Positions 44,470 through 56,853 of a stretch of DNA of 64,000 nucleotides are shown piece after piece; the stretch's first letter is position 1, and every line of letters begins with the position of its first letter. The translations under genes were made by a program, and so were the position numbers. Origin of the DNA: Blastobasis lacticolella (taxonomy: Eukaryota; Arthropoda; Insecta; Lepidoptera; Blastobasidae); the NCBI GenBank assembly GCA_905147135.1, contig LR990039.1, positions 31,121,708 to 31,185,707 of the forward strand, given 5' to 3'. Below the pieces are notes generated by a model. It saw nothing but the letters and a program-made list of their open reading frames with translations, made no database searches and had not been told where the DNA came from.

Positions 44470-44830
44470 ACAGGCGTTTGGGAGCCCCCGGGGCCCGGAG
44501 GCCCCGTATAATTGATACGGCAGATACGGTGGTAGCTACGCCCTTGACCAAACCCTTAAACAAGGCGACTATTTCATCTAGGCAAAAGATGAGTCTCCGG
44601 TGTCTGGAAATTGGGTATCAGTGTTTTCCCTTGTTTTATAACACTGCGATGTCCAACCCACCATGCGTGGAGATTATTTATGGAACCTATTATTTATGGT
44701 TATAATTAGATACTCAGCTTTTAATGCCATACGAATAGATAAAAAATAGCAATAACCTCCCCTCGCGTGGAAGAGGCCCTAAGTTGTGCAGTAGATTATT
44801 ATGTGCTGTGTGTGATGATGATGAACTCGA
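44470..44830 (+). repeat. SINE-like/LINE-3'-end repeat, second copy, with a ~75-bp internal insertion
   Basis: Shares AACACTGCGATGTCCAACCC, GTGGAGATT and AATAACCTCCCCT with 39,788-40,045 (read on its minus strand) and ends in TGTGATGATGATGAACTCG. The two halves are separated by an AT-rich insert at about 44,675-44,750. Confidence 0.7.
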
Positions 44831-46559
44831 TTCAGTAAATATCTACATTGCTCGTGCCTAGGTACAAATATGTTGCCCTGCTTTACCCACCGGCTCTTAA
44901 AGACCTAGTAACCCGAGTAATCCCTGGACGGCCTCTGTTAACTTTCCCTTTCGATTTTTCGACGTTTGTAGGAGATTAATTAACCCTGCCTGTTTAAATA
45001 AACATTTTTACTTTGACTTTGAATTCCCTAAGCCTTTAAATTGATCCAAACCGACCTCGTTACACTTACATACGTGGATTAAATACGTATTTGTTTTATT
45101 TTACTTAAGTAATACGAATTAGCACTTATCTACAACATTTTCCTGACCCTGTCAGACAGAACGACATGCAATCAAAATATGGATGTTGTTATTCAGCCGC
45201 AGGACTGTTCACAGCTGGGTACAGACATTCCACCACCCACGCATTCATAACCGATATTTCGATGGTCGAGCGTCCATCTCTGTGGCGTTCTAGCTGCGAT
45301 ACACCTGTAGAATGCTTCGATCACATTTTCCCCCATCGGCCAATTATGGATGTACTATGAAAATAAAAGGCATTATATTATTTTCAACTCGAATTACAAT
45401 ATCGCTTTGAGTGCCTAGGAGAGTGCGTCAACGTGGACGACTACAATAACAGGGGGCCTACCACAAGCCTTACAAACAAGATTACTTCTTACCTCGTTTT
45501 TCAAATTGGTACCATGACCTCAAAGAAAATAATATTAAAATAATGTTATTTTGGTTAGAAGTTTTGTGCCGTCACAGCCGAATCATTCATTCAAACCAGA
45601 GACTAAAAGCCACCACAAACTTATGTTTGTATTAAAACTGGAACGAAGTGTGACCATTTTGAAATGTAATTTTATTACCAAAAACAGACACGCTTTACTG
45701 GTACTTTGACTAGTACAGTCACACCTAGCTTTTATTTGACGGAAAGCGTAGTTTATATTATGTCAGATTTTTCATAAATTGCAGTTTTAGATAATTTATT
45801 TTTATTGAAAAGATAATATTAAAACGTTATTTTAATAAAGTTATCAATTTAATGGCTTCGTCTCCAATACTACAACAATTGTGATGTTTTGTCATAGATG
45901 GCCAAAGAATTCGAGATATTATTCGTGATTGTAGAGCTGATTGTAGCTTTAGCGTTAAACCAGGAAACAGCGTCAAAAGCTATTGCATGAGAAATGTGAC
46001 CCCATCAGCGAACATAGATGATGCGGAGTTCGTCAACAGATACAAAACAGGAGCTCGAACGTAAAATTCGACAGATTTGTCTGTTCAACGAAGAACCTGG
46101 AGGACCGTCCACTTAGCCAAGGCGTACAGCTCATGGAGCCACGCTTTGAACGTACGTTCAATATGTACGTTGCGTTGATGAGATCTATCGTTATAGATTT
46201 AGTTCTTCATAAGGGAATATTATTGTCCCAAAGAAGGCCAAGGGTATGCTTTACCGGAGTTTCCGTGGGCGACCTAGAATTATCGTTGAAGCCGATATGA
46301 AATTAAAGGAGTGTTAGAAATTGATAATGTGTGTCCGAAGTGTGAGTAGATTTTAAATTATATTTTTATATAAGTACCTATAGTAAACGAATGTATTTAT
46401 AATGTTGTATATTTGTGTATTTAGGTATACATACACGTATACATTCATTACCAGGTAATGTCAGCAATTACCAATTATCAAGTAGGCTTTAGACGCTAAG
46501 CAAGCCCCCAATTAGTGCGGTCGTATAAATCCCAATAGTACAAAATTAATAAATTATAA
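44831..46559. other. No recognised gene
   Basis: AT-rich; short frames such as 45,166-45,360 have no known domain. The 45,900-46,330 stretch has a somewhat protein-like base pattern but many stops in all frames. Confidence 0.45.
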
Positions 46560-46922
46560 TCATCATCTTGGCATTAATTTACCAGTCGAGCTCTCGCGCA
46601 CGAGGGCCCGGGGTCCGCCTTAACGATGGTCGTGGCGGAACATGTTCCAGATATTTGTAGATCAGGTAATTGTAGTGCGACTGCCAACTTACCTCCGTGA
46701 CCCTGTTAACTGGGAAAGCTGACCAGATTGGATCATGGTTACACATTCAGTCGCCTGGCGGTGTGAGGTTTCATCTCGATGTTTTCCCTCACCGTAAAAG
46801 CATAAGTCAGTATTTAACTATGTACATAACTCAGAAAAGAGGCATTGGTACATGGCAGCAGTGGGATTCGATCCCGGTATTTGGTTATTGGATACTTAGC
46901 CACTAGGCCATCGATGCTCAAA
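46560..46922 (-). repeat. tRNA-derived SINE, near full length, inverted
   Basis: On the minus strand it begins with a tRNA-like head (about 46,922-46,850, GGCCTAGTGGCTAAGTATCC and a GGATCGAATCCC-type B box). The shared body follows, ending in a region matching GGCATTAATT near 46,570. Other copies: 38,910, 43,385, 50,762, 53,165, 57,840. Confidence 0.75.
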
Positions 46923-46984
46923 GCAAAGTACTAACTTTGTATGAATATAGTGCTAATACTAATGTAAAGAACAGGTTTTAATTC

Positions 46985-47790
46985 AACAAAGACAGGTACA
47001 TGGGAAAAGATCAACGTCACCATTTATACAGACAAGGTAATTACCACAATTGGTAGTGACGTTCTTACCATAAATCGTCAAGATGTCTTGGAACTGACTC
47101 CATGCACACCTGAAGAAGCCGACACTAGAATCCTATTGCATTTAAGCGATGCTGTACAGCAAGGATATACAAAAGCTAAAATACGCACTGTAGACACAGA
47201 TGTTTTGGTTCTTGCCATTTTATCAGCACAACGCCTATACATTAAGGAATTTTGGGTTGCTTTTGTAACGGGAAAAGGCTACCGGATCCTTGCGGATTGT
47301 TTCACGCTATAACGGGTTGTGTTCTTTGGAGGAAGAGGAAAAAGACCAAATAGGACACCTGGAATGCATATCAAGACATTACCGCTACGTTTTGTGCCTA
47401 CTCAACAAACTGTACAAGATATGCTGAAACAATTGGAGAGATTTATAGTACTAACAGTGACGACTTTGTTAATGATGCGTGAAAACACTTGTTTACCCAT
47501 ACGCAATCGACAATCTGCCTCCTACATGATGCTCTCATTCAGCATACGAAAAGAGCTATCTACCAGGCTATTTACTGCTGGGCTCAAATGATGCTTGCAA
47601 TTCCAGTGCTTCCGTCACCAGCTGATTGGGGTTGGAAGAAGAAAGGTTGAAAGGTGGTTGGGAAATATCTTGGACGACCCTACCAGAGGCTTCGCAAACA
47701 TGCAGGGAACTCATTCGGTGTGGCTGCAAGAAAGACACGACAATGCCAGTGCAAGAAGGCTGGCTTACAGAGTACCGCACTTTGTGCTTG
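46985..47790 (+). pseudogene. Remnant of a TE-associated protein of unknown function
   Basis: Frames 47,088-47,312, 47,319-47,591 and ~47,585-47,780 read CTPEEADTRILLHLSDAVQQ and IRTVDTDVLVLAILS, then GRGKR and LERFIVLTV, then AIPVLPSPADWGWK. This order is that of a family found in many copies in animal genomes and generally linked to transposons, but its activity is not known to me. Stops and frame changes occur at each junction, and the central part is shortened. Confidence 0.5.
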
Positions 47791-47919
47791 TGATATTTGT
47801 ACTTAGTAATACCATACTTTTAATCGTATCACTATGCTATAGCAGTAGTTTTATGCAAATGTATCTATATTTTTTATACTAAGATTTATTATGCATAAAA
47901 ATTATAATTATTATTGTAT

Positions 47920-48490
47920 TTGGGGGTCTTGCTGCACCACGTCCGTAGGCTATACCCTAGAAACCCTACACGTGACCCCCCCCTGTGGTGCGAAGAGTGC
48001 AGCCGAAATTGCTTGGTGGTAGGGCCTCGGCCCGCATGGCTAGCGACAACCCACGGAGATGAGTCTGCATGGCGCTAAGCAGCCCATGGGGTGTGTTCCG
48101 CCAGAGTACTCCGTGAGCCATTCCCCCTCGTTCGAGTGCTGTAATGTTGGTACTCTGCAGGTCCCAGTTTTGTGTCGGACATGTTAGGCAGGTGGGCGTG
48201 ACAGGTTGGCGCGGGGGGCAGGGTACCCGATGAAACGGCTCGTCGCTGGCCGCCCGCCAGTTAGTAGGGGACCCGAACCCGGGCTGTCGACGTCTTGCTA
48301 TTGAACAGAGGGACCCATTTCTTTCATCATCCCATGTCTGGGCATGCCTATACAACAACCGACACGGCAAATCGGTTTTTCGAGCACATTCAATGCGCTA
48401 TCAACAAAGTTCTTGAGCGGCGTCCTTCCGCTAACTTGGTAGTCTTAGAAGACTTTAATGGTCACCACACTAAGTGGCTAGGGTCTATTT
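47920..48490 (+). pseudogene. LINE 5' region with endonuclease fragment
   Basis: GC-rich leader followed by FFEHIQCAINKVLERRPSAN and LVVLEDFNGHHTKWLGS (about 48,380-48,485), the APE endonuclease of R1/Jockey-type LINEs, where VLGDFNxHHxxWLGS is usual. Here Gly is replaced by Glu (LEDFN). It stops soon after in AT-rich DNA, so no RT is present. Confidence 0.6.
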
Positions 48491-49113
48491 ATCTATATAT
48501 AGGTATATAGTATAAAACTAAGCGTCTTCTCAACTCTCTATATTTATGTACGCTTAGATCTTATAAACTACGCAACAGGTTTTAATGCAGTTTTCAATAA
48601 TAGATAGAGTGATTCATGAGGAAGGTTTATAGGCGAGCAAAAAAAGGGTAGGTAACAATTACTTGGCACTACTATACTATTTATCATTTAAAATCATCTA
48701 AGACAATTTAAAGGCAACATTTATCAAACTCTCTGAAGCCACCATTTTGAATGTCCGCCATTACTGTAAAAGGCAAAATTTGAGATGGCCTCATATTCAA
48801 ACTTAAACCTTTATATATAGTATATGTGGTCCAAATTGTATGCTTCTATCACAAAATGCGCAATTCTTTCACCTATCTGCCAAACTAGAGCCATTTTTTT
48901 GTTAATCAATCGCAAATTTGTTCAAGCAAAAATTTCACAAATTAAGACTGACAGTAACAGAATATATCAGAAGAAAAAGAAGGAAAAGAGAAAGCAAATA
49001 AAGATAACACAACGTGCAAAGAATTGTTTTTCCACCACACATACCTTTATGTGGTATACGTATAATGATGTTAAGAAACAACAAAAGGTTGTTAGATAGA
49101 TTTTACATATTAT
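48491..49113. other. No recognised gene
   Basis: AT-rich; the 91-codon frame at 48,824-49,099 is lysine-rich low complexity without a domain. Confidence 0.45.
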
Positions 49114-49410
49114 TTAAAAAGTGTTCCCGGGCCGCTTTTTTAAAAGCATATTTATAGAAGATAGTCTTATATCCACCGGGAGGTCATTCCAGAGACGCAC
49201 TGCTGTTGATGAAAAAGAATTTGCAAGGAAACCTGTGCGGTGAATTGGTAGGTTTAAGCAGCGTGTATCAGATGAACGAAGGTTGCGCTCATGGGTATCG
49301 CTGAGATACTGAAATTTGCATTTCAAGTAATCAGGAACAGCTGGGTCGTTGAGTACCGAGAAATGAAGACAAAGAACTCGCTGATTGCGCCGATGTCTAA
49401 TAGGAAGCAA
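49114..49410 (-). pseudogene. LINE reverse transcriptase C-terminal fragment
   Basis: Reads LPIRHRRNQRVLCLHFSVLN, then YLSDTHERNLRSSDT and TAVRLWNDLPVDIR, the end of a Jockey/CR1-like RT protein. Only the last ~95 residues are left. Confidence 0.7.
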
Positions 49411-50349
49411 TTTAAGCTGGTGACGAAAGGTGGAAACGTAGTCGTATTTACGTTTATTACACTAGTTATTTATTATATACGAGAGCAAATTAGTTTGTGC
49501 TGCTTTCCTGCTGCGACCCGACTTTAAATCACAATCTAGCAAAGTAATCTAGAATTGAATCACGAGCGAGTAATAAACAAAAAATTTCACACAACTTTTC
49601 ACTTCTCCTGATTTACGCCATAACCACAGACCATAGATAATAATAGGTATAAGTATTGTTGTTTAAAACCTCTTTGCTCCATGTTTTACAATTTAATTTT
49701 TTTATTAAAGGTCTTGGCTAAAAAAAACCTGGTGTCGCCAGAAACGTTTATACATTTATTATATTGATAATATGTACATCATCAAACATATATAATCATT
49801 TACTGCAAAATCGATGTGGTATACTAGATATTTTGTTTTTAAATGACAATCTCCATACAAAAAATCAAATCAAATCAACCGGTCCATTATGCAGAAGTCT
49901 TTGCAGTCTTTGTATCTAATAATAATATAAATTCTTGTAGAAATAATATTTTTATATTTATGTCAGTAATAGAATTTCCATATATATAAAGTTAAATTTT
50001 TATCTTTGTAATAGAAATAAATAACATATCAAGGGGCCAGATATTATGTCTATTGCTGAGCTGTTCTATGTGGTCTTCCAGTGGATGGATAGACCATACG
50101 AACGAGTCGTAATTCGCACCACCGGCACTTGCATCCTACACTCTCTACTCCGCATGTTCGCATTACAAATCTAAAAAAATAAAATAGAAATGAAATTGCT
50201 GTCAACGTTAGGGTCCCTGAGACTCCAAACTGTTCAACTGAACAGTCCCTGGAGTCGATTGGCACTTCGTGACGGTATTTTTTTTTTTAATTATTGTAAG
50301 TCTGAAATTAATTATATTAATAAGGTTTACTTAACTAAGTAGTAATGAG

Positions 50350-50690
50350 AAATATTCCAAGCGAGGCGGGCCCCGTGCCCGCACCACGTGCGGCGGGCGA
50401 TAAACCAGGTGCAGCGCTGCTTTATGCTAAAATCTATACTAAAATCCTTGTCAAACTCAATGGGCTTATTCGGTTCGATTCCCGGGCGGGCAGAAATTAA
50501 AATGATGAATTTTAATTTCTGTTACGGGTCTGGGTGTTAGATGTATAATAAGTATGTATTTAAAAGTTTTTAAGTAGTATATCAGTTATCTAGCACCCAT
50601 AGTACAGTACAAGCTTTGCTTAGTTTGGGGCTAGATGGCGCTGTGTCAATTTGTCCACGAATATTTATTTATTTATAATTATAGCGTAGT
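50350..50690 (+). repeat. tRNA-headed SINE of a second family
   Basis: A B-box-like GGTTCGATTCCCGGGCGG near 50,471 is followed by a body ending CAAGCTTTGCTTAGTTTGGG, GATGGCGCTGTGT and a (TTTA)n tail. The same 3' segment recurs at 59,555-59,645. Confidence 0.65.
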
Positions 50691-50761
50691 AGATAGACGC
50701 TAATATGATGATGACTCATAGACCACGTAGACCCCTGTAGGCCATCATTCCTAGAACATAA

Positions 50762-50935
50762 TAATTATAACCATGATCCAGGTGGTAAGGTTCCCCTGGT
50801 AGCAGGGTCACGGAGTTCAGATGGCAGTTGCTCTGTATACATTTGACTGTAATCACCTGATCTGCCTAATCCTGGATCATGGTCGAGGCGAGAGCAATAC
50901 CGGGACTTTAATGCCAAGATAATAATGAATAATTA
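50762..50935 (+). repeat. tRNA-derived SINE 3' part
   Basis: ACCATGATCCAGGTGGTAAG, CCCCTGGTAGCAGGGTCACGG and TCCTGGATCATGGTCGAGGC match the 53,165 copy; 5'-truncated. Confidence 0.7.
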
Positions 50936-51792
50936 TAACGTAAAAAAATATCCCTTACCTTATATTCTATTACATACCTGGTCATTATCTGGAAAGTGTA
51001 TGTATTTTTGTCTAATCAGCAATGCATTAAGGATAGCAGTAACCTGTGTACCTGTGTACCTACGTACAGATGAAACAGTTTTGTCCCCAGATGCCTACAG
51101 AACGTTTTTTGTATGACCCCGTCGCGTAAAATGACAGCGCAGTCAGAACCTAAAAATAAGCAAGAATTGTGGTGATAGTATGAAAAACAAGGCAATTAAA
51201 AGCACGTAGGAAAACCTTTACCTTACACTTAACTCAACAGACAAATCTGTGGCTGTTGTGTCTGTGCTAGCCTCAGAAGCGACATTAGCTCCTCACATAC
51301 TTTTGTGTTAGTTCCTTTGTCAGTTGGTACCTATTTCCAAACTCCGCTTCATCTAAGTTGAGAGGGTCACATTCGTCTATTTCTTCACTCTTTGCATTGA
51401 CTCAGAAGCAGCGCTATCTGCTTCCAAAAACTGAAAAATTTCGAATTTGTTGGCTATCTAAAATAACATTAAGTACAGTTGTTGTAGTTTGAAAGACGTA
51501 CATATGAATCTATTAAAGAGCATGGCTAAAAATCAAAGACAAAAATCCCAGAATAGCCAGCAACGAAATGAATAAAAATGGGTTCACTATAGTAAACTCA
51601 TAATGTTTTTAAATAATCAGCCTCTTAAACCATGTAACTTAAGTCATGATTTTTCTTGACTTTTATTTTATCACTTTCACTTTATTAAATGATAATACTT
51701 ACTTATATTAAAAAATGCAAAAACATAAATGCGATTTAATACATTATTTGAATAATTCGTACTTAATCATTTTTTCATTGAAGTCGTCATAT

Positions 51793-52075
51793 AAAAATCA
51801 ATTGCAGTGCGTTAGTCTTGCTAAAACTCGAAAACGGCTTGACCGATTTGAATAATTCTTTTTTGTTTTGTTCGCTATAATATTGGGATCGTTTAAACTC
51901 AAATAAAAAAGGGTATATAGGGGCAAAGTAGTAGGCTACTTTACCCCTATTTCTCCTTTTTTCTTTCGTACAAACCACCCCTGTATTATAACCAACAAAA
52001 CAAAAGAAGAAATATTCAAATCGGTCCAGCCGTTTTCGAGTTATAGCGAGATTAACGAAGAGCAATTGATTTTTT
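51793..52075. repeat. ~285-bp palindromic MITE-like repeat nested in the fold-back element
   Basis: Arms of ~130 bp: AACTCGAAAACGGCTTGACC (near 51,825) is inverted at 52,025-52,044, and both outer ends read AATCAATTGC. The centre, near 51,920-51,947, is GGGGCAAAGTAGTAGG/CTACTTTACCCC. The ORF spanning it is a by-product of the palindrome. Confidence 0.8.
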
Positions 52076-52705
52076 GGATTGTACCGTTTATAAACAAAAC
52101 ATCTAGTATAACCACATCGATTTTGCAGTAAATTATTATAAGAAAGAAAGAAAGAAAACTTTTATTACACGTAGACACCACGACACGACAATTAGGTACA
52201 ACAACAAAAACAAGGTAAGTAATAAATAATAAATAAATAAAAAATAAAATAAAATTTATTTATTTCAGACATATTAGTCCATATCTTACATGAAAGACAG
52301 ATTTAAGATTTAAGATGTCAGTCTAAAAAAATATTATTACTGCAATGTCAAATAACTAAATTTCCAGATACAAATATAAAAATTTCCAATTAAAATGTCA
52401 ATGTACACAATATAATGTGCAATAAAATAAACTAAATTGCAACTTTTAAATGTCAAGATTATTGTCATGTAAAAAAAAATAGGATAAAATAAAAATGTAA
52501 TTAGACTTAGGTATTATTTAACATGCAGACCCATGAAACGACCCAGTATAATAAAAGTAATAAAAGTACATAAAAAAATAAGAATGAAGTTAGAAAATTA
52601 AAAAAACAGAATAATAATTAAGTATACAATTTTTATGTAAGTTATGAATATAATAACGGCAAATATATAAAATTTCTGGCGACTGGTTTTTTTTTAGCCA
52701 AGACC

Positions 52706-53164
52706 TATATTATAAACATTTACGAAATAAAAGCATTTCACTTACTTTTTGGTGTAAAAAGGACAAATTAATTGTAATTAATATTATAAAATCTGCCTAA
52801 TGACAACGAGAACTACATATTGTTGCGTTACTTACTCGAGAGATGGCGCCGTATGTCTGTTAGAACGCGCTAACGGCACGACTTAGAGTTTAAATACAGA
52901 CGAGCGGCTGGGTCTAACTCTAAATCCAACTTACCGTTGTACTAACATGACCATGAATTTTTGAAGAAGAAAGTGCTTTTCGCTTTCTTTTCTAGCCAAA
53001 ATAATGGAAGATTAGGTACCTTCAGACAAAGGAGACAGTATGAAGGCCCCCTGACCACCAGCTGACATCACAATGAGAGTTGTAATCGATAAAGTTTAGA
53101 AAACGTAATGTCCTTGCGTAATTATTTAAATTCTTAAGCAATTAAAGCCAATTTTTTTTGGTCC
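52706..53164. other. No recognised gene
   Basis: AT-rich sequence between the fold-back element and a SINE; nothing recognised. Confidence 0.45.
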
Positions 53165-53520
53165 ATCGATGGCCGGGCGGTTGAGTATCCGACTCGTAAG
53201 CGAGACGTAGGTACCTCATTCGAATCCCCCTGCGGCCACGTACCAAAGACTCTTTTCTGAGTTATGTACATTAGTTGAATTCTAACCGATGCTCTTACAA
53301 TGAGGGAAAACATCGTGATGAAACCTGCAAATTCAGGCAACTGAATTTATAACCATGATCCAATCTGATCAGGTACCCTTGGTAGCAGGGTCACGGTGGG
53401 CAGATGGTAGTCGCTCCACTGTAATTACCTGATCGCCAAATCCTGGATCATGGTCATGGCGGACCCCGGGCCCTCGTCCTCGAGATCACAACCGGGACAT
53501 TAACGCTAAGATGATTATTA
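53165..53520 (+). repeat. tRNA-derived SINE, most complete copy
   Basis: Head 53,170-53,240 is tRNA-like (GGCCGGGCGGTTGAGTATCC, B-box-like ATTCGAATCCCC, closing GCGGCCA). The shared body follows: ACTCTTTTCTGAGTTATGTA, GAGGGAAAACATCGTGATGA, TAGCAGGGTCACGG and GATCATGGTCATGGCGGACC. It ends near a GCTAAGATGATT tail. Confidence 0.8.
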
Positions 53521-55886
53521 ATATTATAAAATCTGCAAAGATACGCCAGGAAAAGCAGTTTCGAAATAAAATCATGCTTTCCGTCAAAAGTTTGCTCAAA
53601 TTAGCTGGAGTGCTGCTGCACCCATCATGGAAGCATTTGTTAAATGACAATCTGGGTGTGCGAGAAGTGTGGCGTAGCATAAGCTTTGTATTTGGGCAGC
53701 GTCGGGAAAAAATCACCAGCTTCAGAGGTTCTTGACAATTTTCGTTGCGGGAAATGTCTTTATGGCTTCTACTTTAGCTTCCAGCGGTTTGGATGCAATT
53801 TTCATGCACCACAGCTTGGAACTTACAGTGATAAGATAGAGTAGATATTAGCCACAAATTATCACCAGATCGCGATAAAAATATTGAAAGACAACATCAT
53901 TTAATAACTGTAAACATCTTAGCCGTAGGATTTTCACTGCCGAATATAGGCCTCCTTAGTGTATATTACGCAAATAACATCAGAGAATCTCACACAGCCC
54001 TTTACTTTACGTTTATAATTATGAATTTTTCAATTGGAAACAGCTCGCATCAATCCCAGTTCGATTATCCGTACTCGTATTTGTTCTGCTCGCTAGTCCA
54101 ACAGCAGACGGCTTATAGTTTCCAGGACGGTTCTGATTGAGTCCTTGTGTACCTTACACATTGCATAGACGGGTATCCGGGTTACCCGGCGAAATGGTCC
54201 AAATCTTCCAACAGTTTCAAAACCCATGTTGTATATGTGATAGGATAGGTAGGGCAGGTAACTATTAATTTAATTTACGTCCAGTCTAGCTGCCCTAATA
54301 GTGCGATGGCTCACGTGCATTCGGAATTTTTATATTGAATATAGTTGCGATGTAGTTTGAAAAGTACCTACATAACATGTAGGTATGTTATGCGTGAGTG
54401 TGTACACACACGCCTGTGGCCCACAAGGGTAGGCAGAGAATATAGAGTGCCACAAGCAAACAAGTTTCATTTATACGAACATCTTTTCGCACATTTAGGC
54501 CAGATGAAGGAAGGTCATTTGTTTACGAGTACCTAATTATGTCTTTCTCCGGCGCTCTCTGCCGATCCTTCCATGCATATTCGCACGATAGCTACATTTC
54601 GTAAAGCGTGATTCATCCAATCTGGGCATGCATCTTTCAAGCCAATCACTACATCATCCTTCAGATTACAACGAACTCTTTAAACTAATCCTCATTCTAT
54701 CCTCTATGGCACCCCACACTTACTCCGTAGGGAGCGCATTTCCACAGCATTTATTCGACTTTCATGTTTCTTCTGCTATTCCCAATATTCACTTCCATTC
54801 CATTTCATGACAAACCTGTTGCACAGGAATGTTACTTAATTGCAACATAAGTTCTTAAAATATTGTATTGTGTGGTCCCTCAATGAACCTATAGGTACAG
54901 AAAAATTACAATGGGGATGCTGACTGAGTCAACATTTTTAAATGTCTACCCATCTCTATGCCATTCAAATCCAATTAGTTTATCAGTTAGATCATAAAAA
55001 ATATATAAGAAACCTTCTAAAATATACTAGTGTAATATGTTAAAAACGTATTTTTTAATTAACAAGTCACTACTTACTCTGCACTCGCAGAGAACAACCT
55101 CGTACAAAACTTAGTGTGGGTAGATTGACATCAATTCTTGGCACTACGCACGGTTGCCAGCTTTATGTAGATGCAATATATTGTAGCTCGGCGGCCACTC
55201 GGCACGGCCTCAATCCCGCACTCTGTTGATCAGTGCGATCCGACATTATTGGTCGTCAAATAAAGGAAATTGCAAATACTATTTATGCAAAGTACGGTGA
55301 AAGGCACCTTTTTGCCCACCATCCGCGCGGATGTGGATCGTAAATCCCTTTGCATTATTAACTTTCAGTGATTTACTGGTACGTCGTAATCGTATCGGTA
55401 GATTAGGAAAATTGGTTCCAATTCAAAAGGTTTCAAATGCCAAGGGTTTTAATTACGGGCCCTGATTTATTGCCCTTTGTTGGCGTAACTGTAAATAACA
55501 CTATCGCGATTGGTCGACAATAGATTTTAAACAATATCCACATTCTTTCAGCGGAGAAGAAACTATTGTATTTATGTCACACCATTTACCTAACTGAATA
55601 CTTGTTTATATAAAACTCTGTTATGTACATATTGTAGTGTGACGGGAAAATAAGACCCTAATATTTTCGCTGAGAGTTTCGTTATTAGAGGAAAATACTA
55701 TGTGTAATTATCTAGTATATTTGGTTAATAATTGCTAATTGTCCTTGAGAAATAAAGTCGGCTACAGAAAAGGTAACACATTTAAAGCTGCTTTTTCACC
55801 GAGCAAACGACGACAATTTGTTTTGAAATGATATTTCCTGCGGGGGCCTTGCCACCATCTTAGGGACCCAAATCAACCTCACCAGA
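53521..55886. other. No recognised gene
   Basis: AT-rich DNA; open frames up to ~76 codons on both strands lack domains. Confidence 0.45.
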
Positions 55887-56045
55887 GGGCCTATCGGCTA
55901 TCTCAGTGGACAACTGAATTTGACATAAAAAAATCTGACACTACTCTAATTTGGTAGACGCTATTGCCAGTTTTCAACGTAGATGACGTGGTGTAGAATT
56001 ATCTAGTGTCAAATACAGTTGTCAACTGAGTTAGCCAATAGCCCC
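55887..56045. repeat. Short fold-back (MITE-like) repeat
   Basis: GGGCCTATCGGCTATCTCAG with TGGACAACTGAATTTGACA (left, 55,887-55,925) pairs with the inverse of TGTCAAATACAGTTGTCAAC and TGAGTTAGCCAATAGCCCC (right, 56,007-56,045). About 38-bp arms with ~80-bp loop. No ORF. Confidence 0.7.
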
Positions 56046-56853
56046 GCTGGCCGTGATCCCCCTGCTGACACGATGGACGAGGCCCTGGCGAATCTGCTTT
56101 TCCCTAACGGGTTGTGCAGGCTGGATGGTAGTCACCACCCGAAAAAACTAAAACACCAATAATCTAGCATGACACTGTAATGCCTATTACGCCATCCTGT
56201 CATGATGACAGTAAGAAAGACAAAAATCCTCAAAATTTTTGGACTCTTTCCAGTTTTTTTATTATAACTCGAAAACGACGGCCTGTAGCAAAAATGCCTT
56301 TACACTACGGTAATCTACATAAAATTATCTGCTACTTTTGCTTTAAACGCATTTTTAAACTCCCAACCCTTAAGAGTTTGCTTTACATCTTGCTAAATTT
56401 CATAATTATAGATCATCGGTAACTGCTTCTGAAGTTGTGATAAAGTTACTCTGTGAGTACCTATCAAAGTTGTCATAAAACTTGATACTCACAAAGCATC
56501 TTCATCACATTATGTATAGCTCATCCATGACATATAATTATAAAACTCGGCAAGAAGCAAGGTCTTACATCACAAGTAAAGGGAAACAAAACTAAATTGG
56601 TAATTTGTACATACATCAAATAAAAATACATGTATATTTTTTCATACAATTTATAAGAAAAGGATATTTTCAATGGTTTAATTATTCCTGTACATTTCGG
56701 GTTTCAAGTGATTTAGACTTACTAATGAGGTGTAATTTCTGAACGATGACCTTGACATATTTACGGGACAATATTTAAAGTGCCTCCTTTCTTACAATGC
56801 GCTAATGAATTACTACTATGTACTCAGTTTGACTTTCATTGCCTTCTACTCTA
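56046..56853. other. No recognised gene
   Basis: AT-rich; an 80-codon frame at 56,180-56,422 has no recognised domain. Confidence 0.45.

Larger units (their letters stand above)
49710..52705. repeat. Large fold-back element with long inverted repeats
   Basis: Left arm starts GGTCTTGGCTAAAAAAAACC at 49,710, and the right arm ends with its inverse at 52,705. A second matched block, TTTACTGCAAAATCGATGTG at ~49,798, is inverted at ~52,113-52,132, followed by TATACTAGAT on both sides. The right arm is split by ~520 bp of AT-rich sequence with an AAAG microsatellite (52,141-52,160). Interior includes two SINEs and a palindrome. No transposase found; target duplication unclear. Confidence 0.7.

Noticed and set aside
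51787..52065. 92-codon minus-strand ORF
   Set aside because: Falls entirely within the palindrome; its codons are a by-product of the inverted repeat.
53170..53240. A functional tRNA gene
   Set aside because: tRNA-like boxes are present, but the anticodon arm does not fold normally and the segment is followed by the SINE body, so it is a SINE head.
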